Notes: generated from the sequence alone by a model not told the origin. A stretch of 64,000 nt of DNA from Leucaena leucocephala (GCA_037074615.1 CM073535.1:10269001-10333000), one strand, 5' to 3'. Shown: positions 1 through 12,831, numbered from the stretch's first letter. Made by a program: numbers and translations.

Positions 1-401
1 ACTATCAGATAATTTTCTGCTGTCTAGAGCCCTAATAAAATTTCTGTATCATGCCAGATTACCCAGGACTTCCTCTATTTACTGATGGAATATGGGACTA
101 AAATACTTACAGGTAGTTCTAAACCTTTTTTGGCTGAGTTTTTTCATAATTACATTTATGTCCCTGACTTTTTGCTTAATTATATTTAGATCCCTAAACT
201 TTTAGAAATTACCACTTTTGGCCCAACATTTATTTCTACTTTAACTTTTGGTCTTTAACCTTTTCCAATTTGTGTTTAGGTCCTTCTCTTTCTTTAAGAC
301 TTATATAACCTTTATTATCTCATCTGATCTTTGTCATAATCCTTTCCAACCCTCTTTCCACTATCAGTATTATCCAGATAGGGAAAATTTAGGATATGAC
401 A
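1..401 (-). mobile_element. LTR fragment, family A (5' part, cut by window edge)
   Basis: It ends at 401 with GGATATGACA, which on the minus strand is TGTCATATCC, the 5' terminus of this LTR family. The same sequence block ends the LTRs at 5098 and 9471. The flank at 402 has no polypurine tract and is the middle of the E3 internal region. It is therefore probably a separate insertion into E3 (solo LTR or a whole element to the left) and not the 3' LTR of E3. If so, the TSD should be TTGCA (402-406). Confidence 0.8.
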
Positions 402-1898
402 TTGCATACATCTTTTTCTACTAATCCTTAAGAATTTTTTGAGGTGATTTTTATCTTTAGCCTACATCTCCAATATCCTATTTGTTCATTTCGGAATATG
501 GAATAGCTTATCATATCAAGCCATTTTACATTACTAGATTATATTCATTATATCATATAATCTCTTATTGCCTGTAAGACTCCTGTGTCTCTAGCCTGAA
601 GGATTTATGTGTCCTTGGCCTCACTGTAATCCATAACTAGGTCAGCTATTTTCTTTTAGCTAATTGAAAAAGGGTCTGGCTTACATCTCTATGCCATTCA
701 TACTTTTAAGTTTTCCCTTATCCTCCTGGATTACTAACAGGCAAGAAAATATCTCTTATTAAGCCTCAATGTTCATGTGGATGAACTTAGCTAAGTATTC
801 ATCAAAGGGTTTCTCTTTCCCTTGCTCTAACCCTTAGCCTTAGCTCATCTCCGTCTCATATGGGGTTAATTCTGTATCTCTCTACTATCTCTAAATTCTT
901 TTTATCTGTCAGTCTCAATTTGCTCTAGACTAGACTGTGGTTTCTTTCTGGTCTATCTTTAGATCCTGACTAACTTAAGTTACATGGATCTCATTCATCA
1001 TCTAACACTATTACTTTTGTTCTCTAGGATACTCTACCCTAGTTATGTTGTTACTGTCTCTTCATGATGGGATCCCTTTATTTTGGGAACATGAACTTTC
1101 TATCTATTAGCCATCACGTCTTTAACCTTAAACCACATGCAGGCTCATTTCTAAGCAAGTCTTAATCTGACTTTAATTCTTTCATAATGTAGATCTACTC
1201 CTGATGATCATATGGAGGATCTATTTCTAAACATTTTTGTAAACTGATATTTTGTATCCCAGTACATCGTATTGTTTCACTTGCCTGCATCATGTGCTAA
1301 ACCTCTAACTATTGAACTTCAGTGAGGTCAGCATCTTCATTCTTATCATTAGGTCTCTATGCATTATAGTCATAACTTGGGTGCTGGCTAGTCATGATTC
1401 ATATCCTTTATAAACTTTAGTCGTGGCCATCACCACTTGCTCGTTATAACTTGACAACTTTGTGCTCTTCAGTTACGGCCTTAGGTTATCTTCTATCTCA
1501 ACCTAATCTGCCTATATATTAGATGCGTCATATGGCTTAGACTCATCGTGACTTGATAGCTCTGGAGCTTCCTGTCACACCTAGTGGTATTTACTCATCA
1601 TGACCAATAGTTTATGTACATATTTGCCACCACCTATGGCTTAACTCATCGCGACTTAGCTTGTCTGGGACTTCTAGTCGCGACTTAAACTACGTCATAT
1701 CACGATCTCATAGCTTTCTCTAAATAATCAAGTCTAATATTCTTAACATTGATAAATTGAGTCAATTAAAACTCATTCATATCTACGTATCATAATCACA
1801 ATAAATAGGGAACATGTTTACATAAATGTTCAACTAACCGTTATTTTATGATATCACACAAAACTTCATATTTCATGTCACAATAACATTTTCACATA
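402..1898 (-). mobile_element. E3 internal region, second half (region B)
   Basis: The reverse complement matches 17085-18480 of E1 along its length: the same order of blocks, including the long stretch near 560-700 with GGCCAAGGACA-like sequence, matched at about 18250. It carries no protease, RT or integrase similarity. It contains a stop-ridden frame, listed separately. The solo LTR at 1904-5098 separates it from the first half of the E3 internal region at 5104-6290. Confidence 0.75.
770..1345 (-). pseudogene. Stop-ridden relic ORF2 of E3, possibly Gag-derived
   Basis: I do not recognise this family with certainty. Read on the minus strand, one frame starts near 1345 with LTEV and runs through IDPPYDHQE and RLRVRARERET to DEYLAKFIHMN at about 775-803, interrupted by several stops and at least one frameshift. 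The same peptide blocks appear in E1 (17530-18110) and E2 (26640-27155), so a protein was probably encoded by the common ancestor. The segment ...RERETLDEYLAKFI resembles the LRQGERALVEYLAKFI block of the E0 gag relic in this window. That is the only hint that it is a diverged Gag, and it is inference. Most stops are TAA, TAG or TGA where Gln or Arg codons would be expected, as cytosine deamination would produce. Confidence 0.4.
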
Positions 1899-1903
1899 CA
1901 TTA

Positions 1904-4900
1904 TGTCACATCCTTATTTTTAACCTCAATTATACTCCATTAGAAGTGATTGGAACCAATTACATGATCATTTGCTTTGAAAACATCCATTTCTAAAACA
2001 TTTGCTCTTGAGATACTGTTCACTGTTACTATTCATTTGGTAATTCCAGAACATGTACCATACTTTGAAAATTCATAATTAATTTTAAAAAACTCAGAAT
2101 ACTGTTTTTCCAATTTTTAATGAAAGCTATTTCATAAATATTTGAGGAAAAATATGAAATTGAGGTTATATTGTTCACACGAAATCAGTTTATTGGTTAA
2201 AATCACTGTTTATTTGATAAAATCTGGAAGTTCCAGTTTTTTTGCCTTAACTTTAAAAATTCATTTCTCTTTGGTTACTTATCCAAATGAACTATGTTAC
2301 CTATGAAATTAAAGATCTAGAAGTCCTATCTAAGACTAAAACTCGTTTGGTATGAAATTAAAACTCGTCTTCCTCTCAGCACTAGTTTTATCTCAATTCC
2401 AGGTCTTACTGCCCACTTTGGAAAATCATAATAATTCGGATACTTATCCAAATAATGTGTTATTGGTGTAAATTTAAATCTATGTATCTTAAATTTAATC
2501 ATACCAATTTTAAGACTAAAACTCGTTGATTTAGGCATCATAAACAGCATCACGTCACCACGGCCTCAAAACAGAATTACAGAATCATACACTATTCAAC
2601 CATACATGCTATCATATGCTTCCATAAAGTCAAATATCTCATGTAACCTATTATACAACCTCATTCATCCATGTTTACCCTTTTTCCATATGAATTTTCA
2701 GCACCTATAACAAGATTATGCATATAGAAGGAATGAGATTTCATAAAAATCGCAATAGCAAGTTACACAAACTATAATATTATGCATGAATAATTGAATG
2801 CCTAACATGTTATCATGTGATGGGAGATACTTCATAATGGTATATAAGCAAACTCTAACATGCATATTGTCATGACATAACTTGCAAGGAGTTGCAATCA
2901 TTCATACTTCATCATATCATGATGACATAAGCTCAAGCTCAACCAAACACCATAATCAACAAGCAAGCAAAACAATTAAACAAACATGAGTTATAGTTAG
3001 GTATCCTTGCTACCTCTTAGCTATTTTTGTCAATACCTTCTTAAAGTGCTTTCCTTTCTTAAAAAATGTCAAAACCTAGCCATTACAATATAATATAAAG
3101 TTACAACTCAACTTGAAACCAAATCCAAAACTAGGTTTTCACTAACTCCTTTTCTTTCTCTACTTTATGTTTCTTACTTCCATCTTTCCAAAATAAATTC
3201 CCATGGTTCATTTCCACATAATTTTTCATGTATAATCCAAATATGAAATCAGAATTTCCAAAATCAAAACACTTCAGTTGCTACAGTACCAAACCGAACT
3301 GAAGGTCCCTTTTTTCCAAAAATTCACATTTTGATTCCAATGCTTCCAATACTTGTTCTCCTACTTTATCCCCACACAATTTTCCATCTTAAACTCATTG
3401 GAAGCATCAAAAACATGAAATTCCATCATATGAACAGTACCACATATAGTACCAGCAAGAACACAAAACCCTAAATCCAAACATACTTGAATTCTCAAGC
3501 TTATACCACTTGATTCTAGCTTGTTTAGGCTTGTCTAAACTATCCATAATATAAACTCATATTTTAACCACATATGAGCAGAACTTACAGCATCTACCAT
3601 AAGGGAAATATAGCATGAAAACCCCTTAAAACCATGAGCTAACTTGCTGGAACAAAGCTCAAGATCAAGGGAGATGATTACCTTGCTTCTTGCTTCAAGT
3701 TGTGTACTTCTTTCTTGGTTGAGTAAAAATTTTGCAAGATTTTCCCTATGGTTATCAAGGCCACGGTTTTTGGACAGAATGAGGGGTTATTTATAGCCAA
3801 AATCCAAGAAAAATGAATGGCCAAGATTGATTTGGTTACTATTTGATCTAAAGGCCCACATTTAACTTGGATTTTACTTTTTCATAAAAGAATAATTATG
3901 ACATCATGTGGGACAGCTAATGGGACACCTAATAGGGTTAGGTGTCATGATGCCCATGTAAAGAAGGTTTTAGAAAAATTCCAGTCCAATCTGGTACCGA
4001 TCGGAGCAGTTTTACAACAACCGGACTGTTTCCTGTTTTAAAATTTTTATCATATACCAAAATATGTATTATGTCCTGGAAATCAATATCTAGTCTTCTC
4101 ATACCATTAAAAATGATGTACTGAATATTTAGCTGCCATCCATCCCTTGAGACATGACCAAAATACCCTTGGTGTCCTTTCTTGCTCTATATTGACCGTA
4201 AGGGCATAATCGTCATTTCACACCTCTTTATACTTCCTCAGGGTGTATATGGGCTCTAAATAATCCTCTTTATACTATATGACACGTTTTTGGCCTGTCT
4301 AGAATGACCAAAATGCCCTCCATCCATTACTAGTACAGCATGGGTATCCAGGGGCATTTTGGTAATTTCATACTTTTTCTGTACACTGGCCCCTTCTCCT
4401 AATGGACTGGTACCCTGAGTTTTGGGCCCTTCTTGGCATCATCATGGACCTATATATGAGGTCATCTGATCTCATTCTATCTAAGTTTACTTTTCAATAA
4501 ATTCTATTATCGGATCATGGGTGTCATCAAACTCCCCTCAAAATTCACTAATATATGAATAACTTTTTATACAGAGCTTCTTCCGGGGTTCTGTCAGATT
4601 CATAATATCTGATACTATAGGGCACACTTTCCTATAATTCTCTCACTTATATCTGATCTCCATGGAATCTGATAAAAATTCAGATAATTTTTAGACTATC
4701 AGATAATTTTATGCTGTCTGGAATCCTAATAAAATTTCTGTATCATGCGAGATTACCCAGCATGACTTCCTCTATTTATGGATGGAATGTGGGACTGAAA
4801 TACTTACAGGTAGTTCTAAGCCTTTTCTGGCTGAACTTTTCCATAATTACATTTATGTCTCTAACTTTTTACTTAATTACATTTAGGTCCCTAAACTTTT

Positions 4901-5098
4901 GAAAATTACCACTTTTGGCCCAACATTTATTTCTACTTTAACTTTTGGCGTTTAACCTTTTCCAATTTTTGTTTAGGTCCTTCTCTTTCTTCAAGACTTA
5001 TCTAACATTTATTATTTCTTCTGATCTTCATCATAATCCTTTCCAAAACTCTTTCCACTATCAGTATTATACAGATAGGGAAAAATTAGGATATGATG
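1904..5098 (-). mobile_element. Solo LTR, family A, inserted in E3
   Basis: 3195 bp flanked by a perfect 5-bp TSD CATTA (1899-1903 and 5099-5103). The 1904 end reads TGTCACATCC, like the LTR at 6291. The 5098 end reads ATATGATG where relatives have ATATGACA, so the terminal TG (minus strand) has mutated to CA. There is no primer-binding site below 1904 and no polypurine tract above 5098. The flanks are the two halves of the E3 internal region, which are contiguous in E1 around 17085. It is therefore a solo LTR nested in a member of its own family. Confidence 0.88.
3787..3796 (-). promoter_or_regulatory. LTR TATA box (solo LTR 1904-5098)
   Basis: CTATAAATAA on the minus strand, in the position conserved in every LTR of this superfamily in the window. 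Confidence 0.6.
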
Positions 5099-5103
5099 CA
5101 TTA

Positions 5104-6275
5104 CATGCATGTCAATCACATATTCGGGGTACATTCTAACTGTCATACATCTATGTATTTACTTTACATTTTACATATTTACATTACCCCTCATCTCTTT
5201 TCACATTGTTTTCTAGGGAATCATAGAATGTACATACTTCTGCATACAGCAGTACCACCCCAGTATATCAGTTGGCAGATCATTTGCCAAAACTCACTTA
5301 TCTCTATGTACCATATAGGGGTATATGATAGTATCTGACTTACTATCATCTCATGTCAATCCACTAGGAGTAAACCTAATTTAGGTCAATGTCCTTTATC
5401 GTATATCTGCTTATCATCCCTACTACGACATTAAGGAACTGCATATAAACTGTTTGTTCTTGATCTCTACTTATGTCCATCCTTTAAGCTAGACTGAGTA
5501 ATTCACTCTCTATAGCTTTCTTAGGACTGGTATAGTCAACATTTTCTGTCTTTACCAAAGAAAGCTGAGGTAGGATCAAGAACCATACTGATCCTTCTCT
5601 ATAAAGTAACATATCCTTAGACTTTAGGAATAGACAGGGACTATCATAAACTCTGGCTGGATGTCTGAATTAGGGGACTGTTGTATCTTACTTATCTTAA
5701 ATCTATCCTCAAACTCTGGTAGAGGAGGAATAATATCTGGTCTACCCTTAATCCAGTACCAATACTAAATTTCCTTAGCCATAATTTGTCCTCTCATCAA
5801 ATGGATAAAGCTTACATCAGGGCTAAAGGGCACTCTAACAAACTCATACTGTATAGAGTCACTAGACTCAACATCATTTGGTATATACATAGTTTCAAGA
5901 TGAATCTCTACATAACTTCTAGGTTGCAGGTTTAAGTCTATAGAAACATCTGTGGGATATTCTACTGTAGACTTTCCTGACTGATCCCCTATACTCTCCT
6001 CATTGTCTGAGGGATGATCAAAATTTGGATATACATTATATCATCACTGGCCAAGGGTCTCCCTTATTAACTACCTTATTAACTGAGGCCTCTGACTTAA
6101 CTTCATGAAACTTCATATCTATTCTAGTACTATCTACTTAATTAAGTAATACTAACTATCCCAATAAATACCCTAAATTAACCAAGTACTTACTATTTAA
6201 GGTTAGGGTTTGGGAATAATCTCATATCAGTATATAAATAATCTATTCAGAGCATTTCTTATGCTAGAATCATAT
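5104..6275 (-). mobile_element. E3 internal region, first half (leader and region A)
   Basis: It lies directly after the E3 primer-binding site on the minus strand and matches E1 16209-17090 and E2 27160-28097. It holds the relic of the upstream ORF, listed separately. No gag-pol similarity is visible. Confidence 0.8.
5460..6116 (-). pseudogene. Relic of the upstream ORF1 in E3
   Basis: The start codon at 6116 opens MKFHEVKSEASVNK, nearly the same as MRFHKVKSEASVNKGD in E2. Further on, after frameshifts and stops, the blocks GRPDIIPPLPEFEDR and QSPNSDIQPEFMIVPVYS match E2 almost residue for residue. The ORF begins about 170 bp after the primer-binding site, where gag would normally start. 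The predicted product is acidic and Ser/Pro-rich with no domain I recognise. Conservation of peptide blocks across three elements suggests a real ancestral protein. This copy is broken by several stops. Confidence 0.6.
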
Positions 6276-6287
6276 GCTCTAATACCA
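6276..6287 (-). promoter_or_regulatory. E3 primer-binding site (tRNA-iMet)
   Basis: Minus strand TGGTATTAGAGC, one change from the standard TGGTATCAGAGC, three bases inside the LTR end at 6291. It fixes 6291-9471 as a 5' LTR and the element as minus-strand. Confidence 0.85.
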
Positions 6288-6290
6288 AAA

Positions 6291-9200
6291 TGTCACATCC
6301 TTATTTTCAACCTCAATTATACTCATTCATAAGTCATTAGAACCAATTACAAAGCCTTTTTCTTTATAAATATTCATTTCCAAAAGAATTACTCTAGGGG
6401 TACTGTTCACTTTTACTGTTCATTTGGTAATTCCAGAACATATACCTTTCTTTGAAAATTCATAATTAAATCTAGAAAAATTGAAATGAGTTGGTTTCAA
6501 TTTCTAATGAAATCTATTTCATTGAAATTTGAGGGAGAAATATAAAATTGGGGTTCCATTGTCTCAATGAACTCAGTTTATTCATTGAAAAACACTCTTC
6601 ATTTGGTAAAGTCTAGAAGTTCTAGTTTCTTTGCCTTAACTTAAAAAATTCATCTGTCTTCCGTTACTTGTCCAAATGAACCATGTTACCTATGGAATTA
6701 AAGCTGTAGATGTGTTATTTAAGCTCACAATGTTTCATGTAAAAAATTGTTCATTTACTATATGAAATTAACATCAAAATGTTACTGCCTCCTGTTGCTT
6801 ACTTTATCTCTATTCCAGATTTTAACTCCAACATATAAAAAATCATAGTAATTCAAATACTTCACCAATTAGGGCATTCTTGGTGTCAATTTAAAGCTCT
6901 GTATCTTAGATATTATCACACCAAATTTTAGGTCCAAACTCGTTGGCTAAGGTGTCATAATCCTCATCACACCATCACGGCCTTAGGATACAATTACATA
7001 ATCATACATCATACATTCATCATATCCTTTCATAATGTCATGTAAGTAATATAACTTATTATACAAATTCACCCATGCATGTTTACCCTTTTTCCTTGTG
7101 AGATTCTAGTACTTAAGATATGGTTATGCATATGGAAAGAATGAGATTTCATGGAAATCCCAATAGCAAGTTACATAAACCATAATATCATGCATGATTA
7201 ATTGAATGCTTAACATGTTATCATGAGATGGGAGCTACTTCATAATGGTATATAAGCAAACTCTAACATGCATATTATCATGACATAACTTGCAAGGAGT
7301 TGCAATTATTCATACTTTATCATCAACATGATGACACATTCTCATGCTCAACTAAACACCATAATCAACAAGCAAGCAAGCAGTTAAACAAACATGAGAC
7401 TATAGTTAGGTATTCTTGCTACCTCTTAGCTATCCTTATCAAAGCCTTGTTGAAGTAATTTCCTTTCTTCACAAATGTCAAAACCTAGCCATTACAAAGC
7501 AATATCAAGTTACAACTCAACTTGAACACAAAACCAAGACTAGGTTTTCACTAACGTCCATTCTTTCTCTATTTTATATTTCATACTTTCATCTTTCCAA
7601 AATAAATTATGATGGTTCATTTCCACATAAGTTTTCATGTAGAATCCAAATATGAAGCTAGAATTTCCAAAATCAAAACACATCATGAGTTGTTGTGTCA
7701 AACTGAAGCAACACCCTTATTTTCTAAAACTTCACATTTTGATTCCAATGCTTCCAATACTTGTTCTCCTACTTTATCCCCACACAATTTTCCATTTTAA
7801 ACTTATTCAAAGCATCAAAACCATAAAATTCCAACATATGAATAGTGACATGTACAGTAGCAGCCATGAACACAAACTTCTTACTTCATGTATACTTGGA
7901 TTTGCCAAGCTTATACCACTTGATTCTAGCTTGTTTTAGCTTATCTAAGCTATCCATATATGGCCAGCACTTCTAGCAGCAACCACAAGGTAAATAGGGC
8001 ACACAAACCCCTTAAAATCAAGAGCAAGCTTGCTCGAATAAACCTCAAGATCAAGGGAGATAATTCCCTTGCTTTTTGCTCCAAGTTGTGTGCTTCTTTC
8101 TTGGTTGAATGGAAATTTTGCAAGAGTTTCCCCATAGTTCCAAGGGCTTCCAAATAGGGTCTAAAATGAGGGGCTATTTATAGAAAATTTTGGGTGCAAA
8201 TGGATGGCCATGATTAATTGGTTACTATTTGATCTTCTGGTCCATATTCATTCTTGAACCAAACTTGCCCTTGAAGCTTCATCATTTAAGCCTTGCATGA
8301 CATAACACAAGGCCATGTTTGGCTGGAAAAAGTGAAATATACTGATAGGCAAAATTCCAGTCCAGTTCGGTACCGATCGAAGCAGTTTCACAATAACCAG
8401 ACTATTTTCTGTTCTTAATTTTTATAATATTCTACGATATATATTCTATCCTAAAAATTAATGTCTACATTTCTCATACGATTTACATTGTTAGACTAAG
8501 TATTTATCTGCCATCCTTCCCTTGAGAAATGACTAAAATACCCTTGGTGTCCTTTCTTGTCATATATTAACCCTAAGGGTATAATTGTCATTTTACCCTT
8601 CTCTGTACTGCCTCAGGGCATTTACTGGCTCTAACTAATCATATTTATACTATATCCCACATTTTTACCCTTTATAGAATGACCAAAATGCCCTCCATCT
8701 ATTATTGGTACAATATAGTCATCCAGGGACATTTTTGTAATTTCACACCTTTCCTGCACACTGGCCCCTTCTACTGATGAACTGATATTATGGGTTTTTG
8801 GTGATCTTTGGCATTATCATAGGCCCAGTTATACAGTCATCTAAGCTCATTCTATTAAGGCCTACTTAATGCTAAGTTCCATAATCGTATCACGAGTGTT
8901 CTCAAACTCCCGTAAAAATTCACTAATATGAGGATAACTTTTCATACAGAGCTCCTTCTGGGGTTCTGTCAGATTCATGACATCTGATGTCATGGGCACA
9001 CCTTCCTATAACTCTTTCACTTATACCTAAAATCCATGAGATCTGATAAAATTTCAGATAACTTTTAGACTATCAGATAAATATCCACTATCTGGAACCC
9101 TATTAAAAATTTTGTATTATGCTATATTAACCAGCATAACTTTCTCTATTTACTGATAAAATATAGGACTGGAATACTTCCATGCAGTTCTAAGGCTTTT

Positions 9201-9471
9201 CTTGCTGAACTTTTCCATAATTACATTTAGGTCCTTAACTTTTTGCTTATTTACATTTAGGTCCCTAAACTTTTAGAAACTACCACTTTGGGCCTAACTT
9301 TTGTTTCTACTTTAACTTTTGCCCTACAAATTTCTGTAATTTTCGTTTAGGCCCCTTTCTTTCTTCAAGACTCATTTAACCTCTATTATTTCTTTTGATC
9401 ATCATCATAATCCTTTGAAAACCTGTTTCCACTACTAGTATTATACAGATAGAAAACTTTAGGATATGACA
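6291..9471 (-). mobile_element. E3 5' LTR (family A, 3181 bp)
   Basis: On the minus strand it runs from TGTCATATCC (9471) to GGATGTGACA (6291). It is followed on the minus strand by the primer-binding site and collinear with the other family A LTRs. The 5' flank at 9472 is E0 RT, interrupted in mid-codon, so E3 inserted into E0. The TSD on this side should be CCAAA (9472-9476); its partner lies left of the window. Confidence 0.88.
8174..8183 (-). promoter_or_regulatory. LTR TATA box (E3 5' LTR)
   Basis: CTATAAATAG on the minus strand, at the conserved LTR position. Confidence 0.6.
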
Positions 9472-11292
9472 CCAAACGGCATTACTAGAAATTCAAAATT
9501 ATCATAATGTGTCCAGAAAGTAATCTTTGAAATGTCATCTACTTTAATCCTGAGTTGGTGGTAACCTGATCTTAAGTCAATATTGGAGAATAAACTTGCT
9601 ATAGCCAACTAGTCCAAAAGATCTTCTATCCGGGGAAGAGGGTACTTCTTTTTAACAGTGATCTTATTCAACTCCCAATAATCAATACACAGCCTGAGAC
9701 TACCATCCTTCTTCTTAACAAATAACAATGGAGCACCCTAGGGCGAAACACTGGGTCAGATGAAACCCTTCTCTAAAAGCTCCTCAATATGCTTCTTTAA
9801 TTCAATCATCTCATTAGGAGCCATACAATATGGGGCTTTGGACATCAGTCTAGCTCCAAGTACAATGTCAATTGCAAACTCTACTTCTTGTTCAGGGGCT
9901 AATCCTTGAATCTCTTTTGCAAAAACTTCAGGAAAATCCTTAACTACTGGAATTATCTTAATCCCCTATTCTACTTCTATTTGAATAGAAAAAATACCAT
10001 ATATCCTTGACATCCTTTTCGTAAATATTTATCTGCCTGAGCCTCTATTATAAAATTTAGCCTTACTTTTGAATTCACATATGTGGCTTGTGGAGAAAGA
10101 ACTAGGGTCTTATTCTTACAATCTAGCATCACATTATTGGCAGATAACCAGTTCAATCCAATTATGACATCGATCTCATGGAAAGGCATGAATATTAAGT
10201 CTAGAGTAGTGCAATAATGTTCATACCGAATAACACTATTTAGGTAAACATCATATGTAACTACTCTAGCATTTGTAGGGGTTATCATGTATATGGCATA
10301 ATGTAACTTGCTAACTGTAAGGCCTAGACATTTAGTACATTCATAGAAATGAAGGAATGACTTGCACCCAAATCAAACTCATGGAGTGATTATTGAGATA
10401 GATTGTATCTTGTATCATCTATGGTGACTTTTGATCATCTTCCTTTGTTAGTGCAAACACTCAATCTTGAGTTCGTGGCCTTTGACTATTCACTACTTGA
10501 GGGCAATCCTTAGAAAAATGTCAAGGTTTTCCACATGTGTAATAGTTATTCTGTCCCATCAAGCACAACGTATCACCATGATTCTTTCTGTAGTTGTCAC
10601 ACACTCAGAACCTTGAGTCCCTATTGCTGTATTGCCTCAAAAGTTCCCTCGAGTAAGCCTTTTGTTCTGCCACTACCTTTTCCTCTTTCTATAATAGCCA
10701 CTACCAGTGGCAACATCTCAACTCTGACTAGTCCTTTTAGGAACAATATTCCCTCTGCTCAATGGTTTAATTAGCATTCAATGATTTAGAATATTTTGAA
10801 TTATTCGACATGCCTCCACTCCTTTATTGAATTGGCTATATTGCTCAGGAGTCATCTTCTCTTTCAATGTCACATTCATCTTCTCTATTCATTGTCCACT
10901 TGCCGAAGATAAGTGGAATATTGATATAGACGAATAAACTTAGCTAGATATTCAACAAGGGCTCTTTCTCCCCTTGCCTCAATACAAGGAATTCAACTTC
11001 TCACTCATTCAAGTACTGACTAGGGAAAATATTTCTCATAGAACTGTTCAAGAAACACTTTACACGTAATATGAATGTTTCTAGCTCATAGTAGGAGTTC
11101 AATTTTCTTCCACCATCGGTCTGTATCTTTCTCTAACTGATAAATAACCATATGGGCTTTACTTTCAGATGGATAGTTGAGCAATTTGAAAATCTTCTCT
11201 AACCAACTGATCCAATCTTCCACTCTTTGAACATTAAATGTCCCCTTAAACGTTAGAGGACTGTGCTTACAGAACTTGGTAATCTACTGCTA
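9472..11292 (-). pseudogene. E0 gag-protease-RT relic, Tekay/Del-like Ty3/gypsy
   Basis: This is the polyprotein relic of a chromovirus-type element, read right to left. A gag core is at about 10860-11292 (blocks VEDWISWLEKIFK, RWWKK, LRQGERALVEYLAKFI). A CCHC zinc-knuckle relic is at 10501-10545; its first Cys is Tyr and its Gly before HFSKDC is a stop. An aspartic protease follows, with DLGASHSF at 10349-10378, where the catalytic D-S/T-G is now D-L-G, and DVIIGLNWL near 10170. The pre-RT linker and RT N-terminus come last (PYCMAPNEMIELKKH, KKKDGSLRLCIDY, IDLRSGYHQLRI at 9550-9582). RT stops abruptly after VMPFG at 9472, where E3 inserted, so the catalytic YVDD-type motif lies outside the window. 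Several in-frame stops and frameshifts make it non-functional. The protein continues upstream at 40258-40543, across the E1 insertion. Confidence 0.9.
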
Positions 11293-12258
11293 AATACTAT
11301 CATATCCTAAATTTTTTCTATCTATATAATATTGTTAGTGGAAAAAGGTTTGGAAAGGATTATGATGATGATCAGAAGAAATAATAGAGGTTAAATAAGT
11401 CTTGAAGAAAGAAAGGGACCAAAACGAAAATTCGAAAAGGTAGGAGGCCAAAAGTTAAAGTAGAAACAAAAGTTGGGCTAAAAGTAATAATTTTCAAAAG
11501 TTTAGGGACCTAAATGTAAATAAGTAAAAAGTGAGGGGCCTAAATGTAATTATGGAAAAGTTCAGCCAGAAAAGGTTTAGAATTGCCTGGAAGTATTCCA
11601 GTCCCACATTTTATCAGTAAGTGGAGAAAGTTATGCTGGTTAATCTAGCATAATACATAAATTTTATTAGGGTTCTAGATAGTGGATATTTATCTAGTTT
11701 GAAAGTTATCTAGAATTTTATCAGCTCTCATAGATATCAGGTATAAGTGGAAAATTTACAAGAAGTTGTGCCCCATGACATTAGATGTCTTGAATCTGAT
11801 AGAATCCTGAAAGGAGCCCTGTATTGAAAAGTTATCCCCATATTAGTGAATTTTGAAGGGAGTTTGAAAACACCCATTATCCGATATTGAAACTTAGCAG
11901 TAAGTAAGTTTGGATAGAATGAGCTCATATTATTGGAAATTGTGCCTTAGGGGCCAATCATTGTCTTACGAACATTGTTGATTTATGAATTTATTAATTA
12001 TGTTATCATATTATTTGCATGTTTGTTGTGATAACCATCCTCGGATAATTCATGATCTTATCCTAAATATCCCTGGTCAGTCATCTATGCGGGAGCAGAG
12101 ATGAAATAAGACCAGTATGACTTTAAAGATGTATAGAGATATAAATCAAAGTCATAGGCACATGTAAGAGTACAAGGTGTTAGATCGACCCGCTATAAGA
12201 GAGCTGCATGGGTTACGTCATAAGCTTCTCTCATATGCAAATCATGTCACTATGCCCT

Positions 12259-12331
12259 TTGACCTGAGATCATCATGGATTCCAACATGACAGGCGCTCA
12301 GCTTTGACCTAGTCAAAAGTCACTTTTGACC
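12259..12331 (+). promoter_or_regulatory. W-box cluster in the solo LTR
   Basis: TTGACC at 12259-12264, 12304-12309 and 12326-12331, and TTGACT on the minus strand at 12311-12316. The last three form an inverted group within 28 bp. W-boxes (TTGACC/T) are the known binding site of WRKY factors. The cluster lies in the first quarter of the LTR, where U3 regulatory DNA is expected. It is repeated in the other copy at 24441-24513. Confidence 0.45.
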
Positions 12332-12831
12332 TAGTGATCATAAAGACTATGTTCAGGCTTAGTGGTTTTTCATGCGGAGGAATATGAATGGTCAAGATGG
12401 AATTTGTCCCTCATGTTTGTAGAGAGATATTACTGGGCCCCTTGATGAGTGAGTATGAGAAACGTATGGCTATACTGTAATGGAAAGGTAGTTCCATTTC
12501 TATAATCAGACTACTCAGGGATCGAGAAAGTAACGGTCAGGAATAGGAGGATGACATTATCCATGCCTCATCCATCACCAAAATATCGCATGACAGAAGG
12601 GACATGATATGGTTGTATAAAAGGTTACATCGTTTAACGATCCTCATATGATTTGGGTAGTCGTTATGTCTTGCTAGAGATCGCTTGCGACTTGTGGGCC
12701 AGTATAGCAAATGGCCCACTGCCAACTTCATATGGGCCTAGGTCACACACAAAATAGCCCAACACGAGCTATAATGTCCAGATTCATTGAATCTAAGACA
12801 TGTCCAGATTCAATGAATGATCCAGGGTGGA

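Noticed and set aside
1..401. Reading this LTR as the 3' LTR of E3
   Set aside because: The adjoining sequence at 402 lacks a polypurine tract and matches the middle of the E1 internal domain, so region C would be missing.
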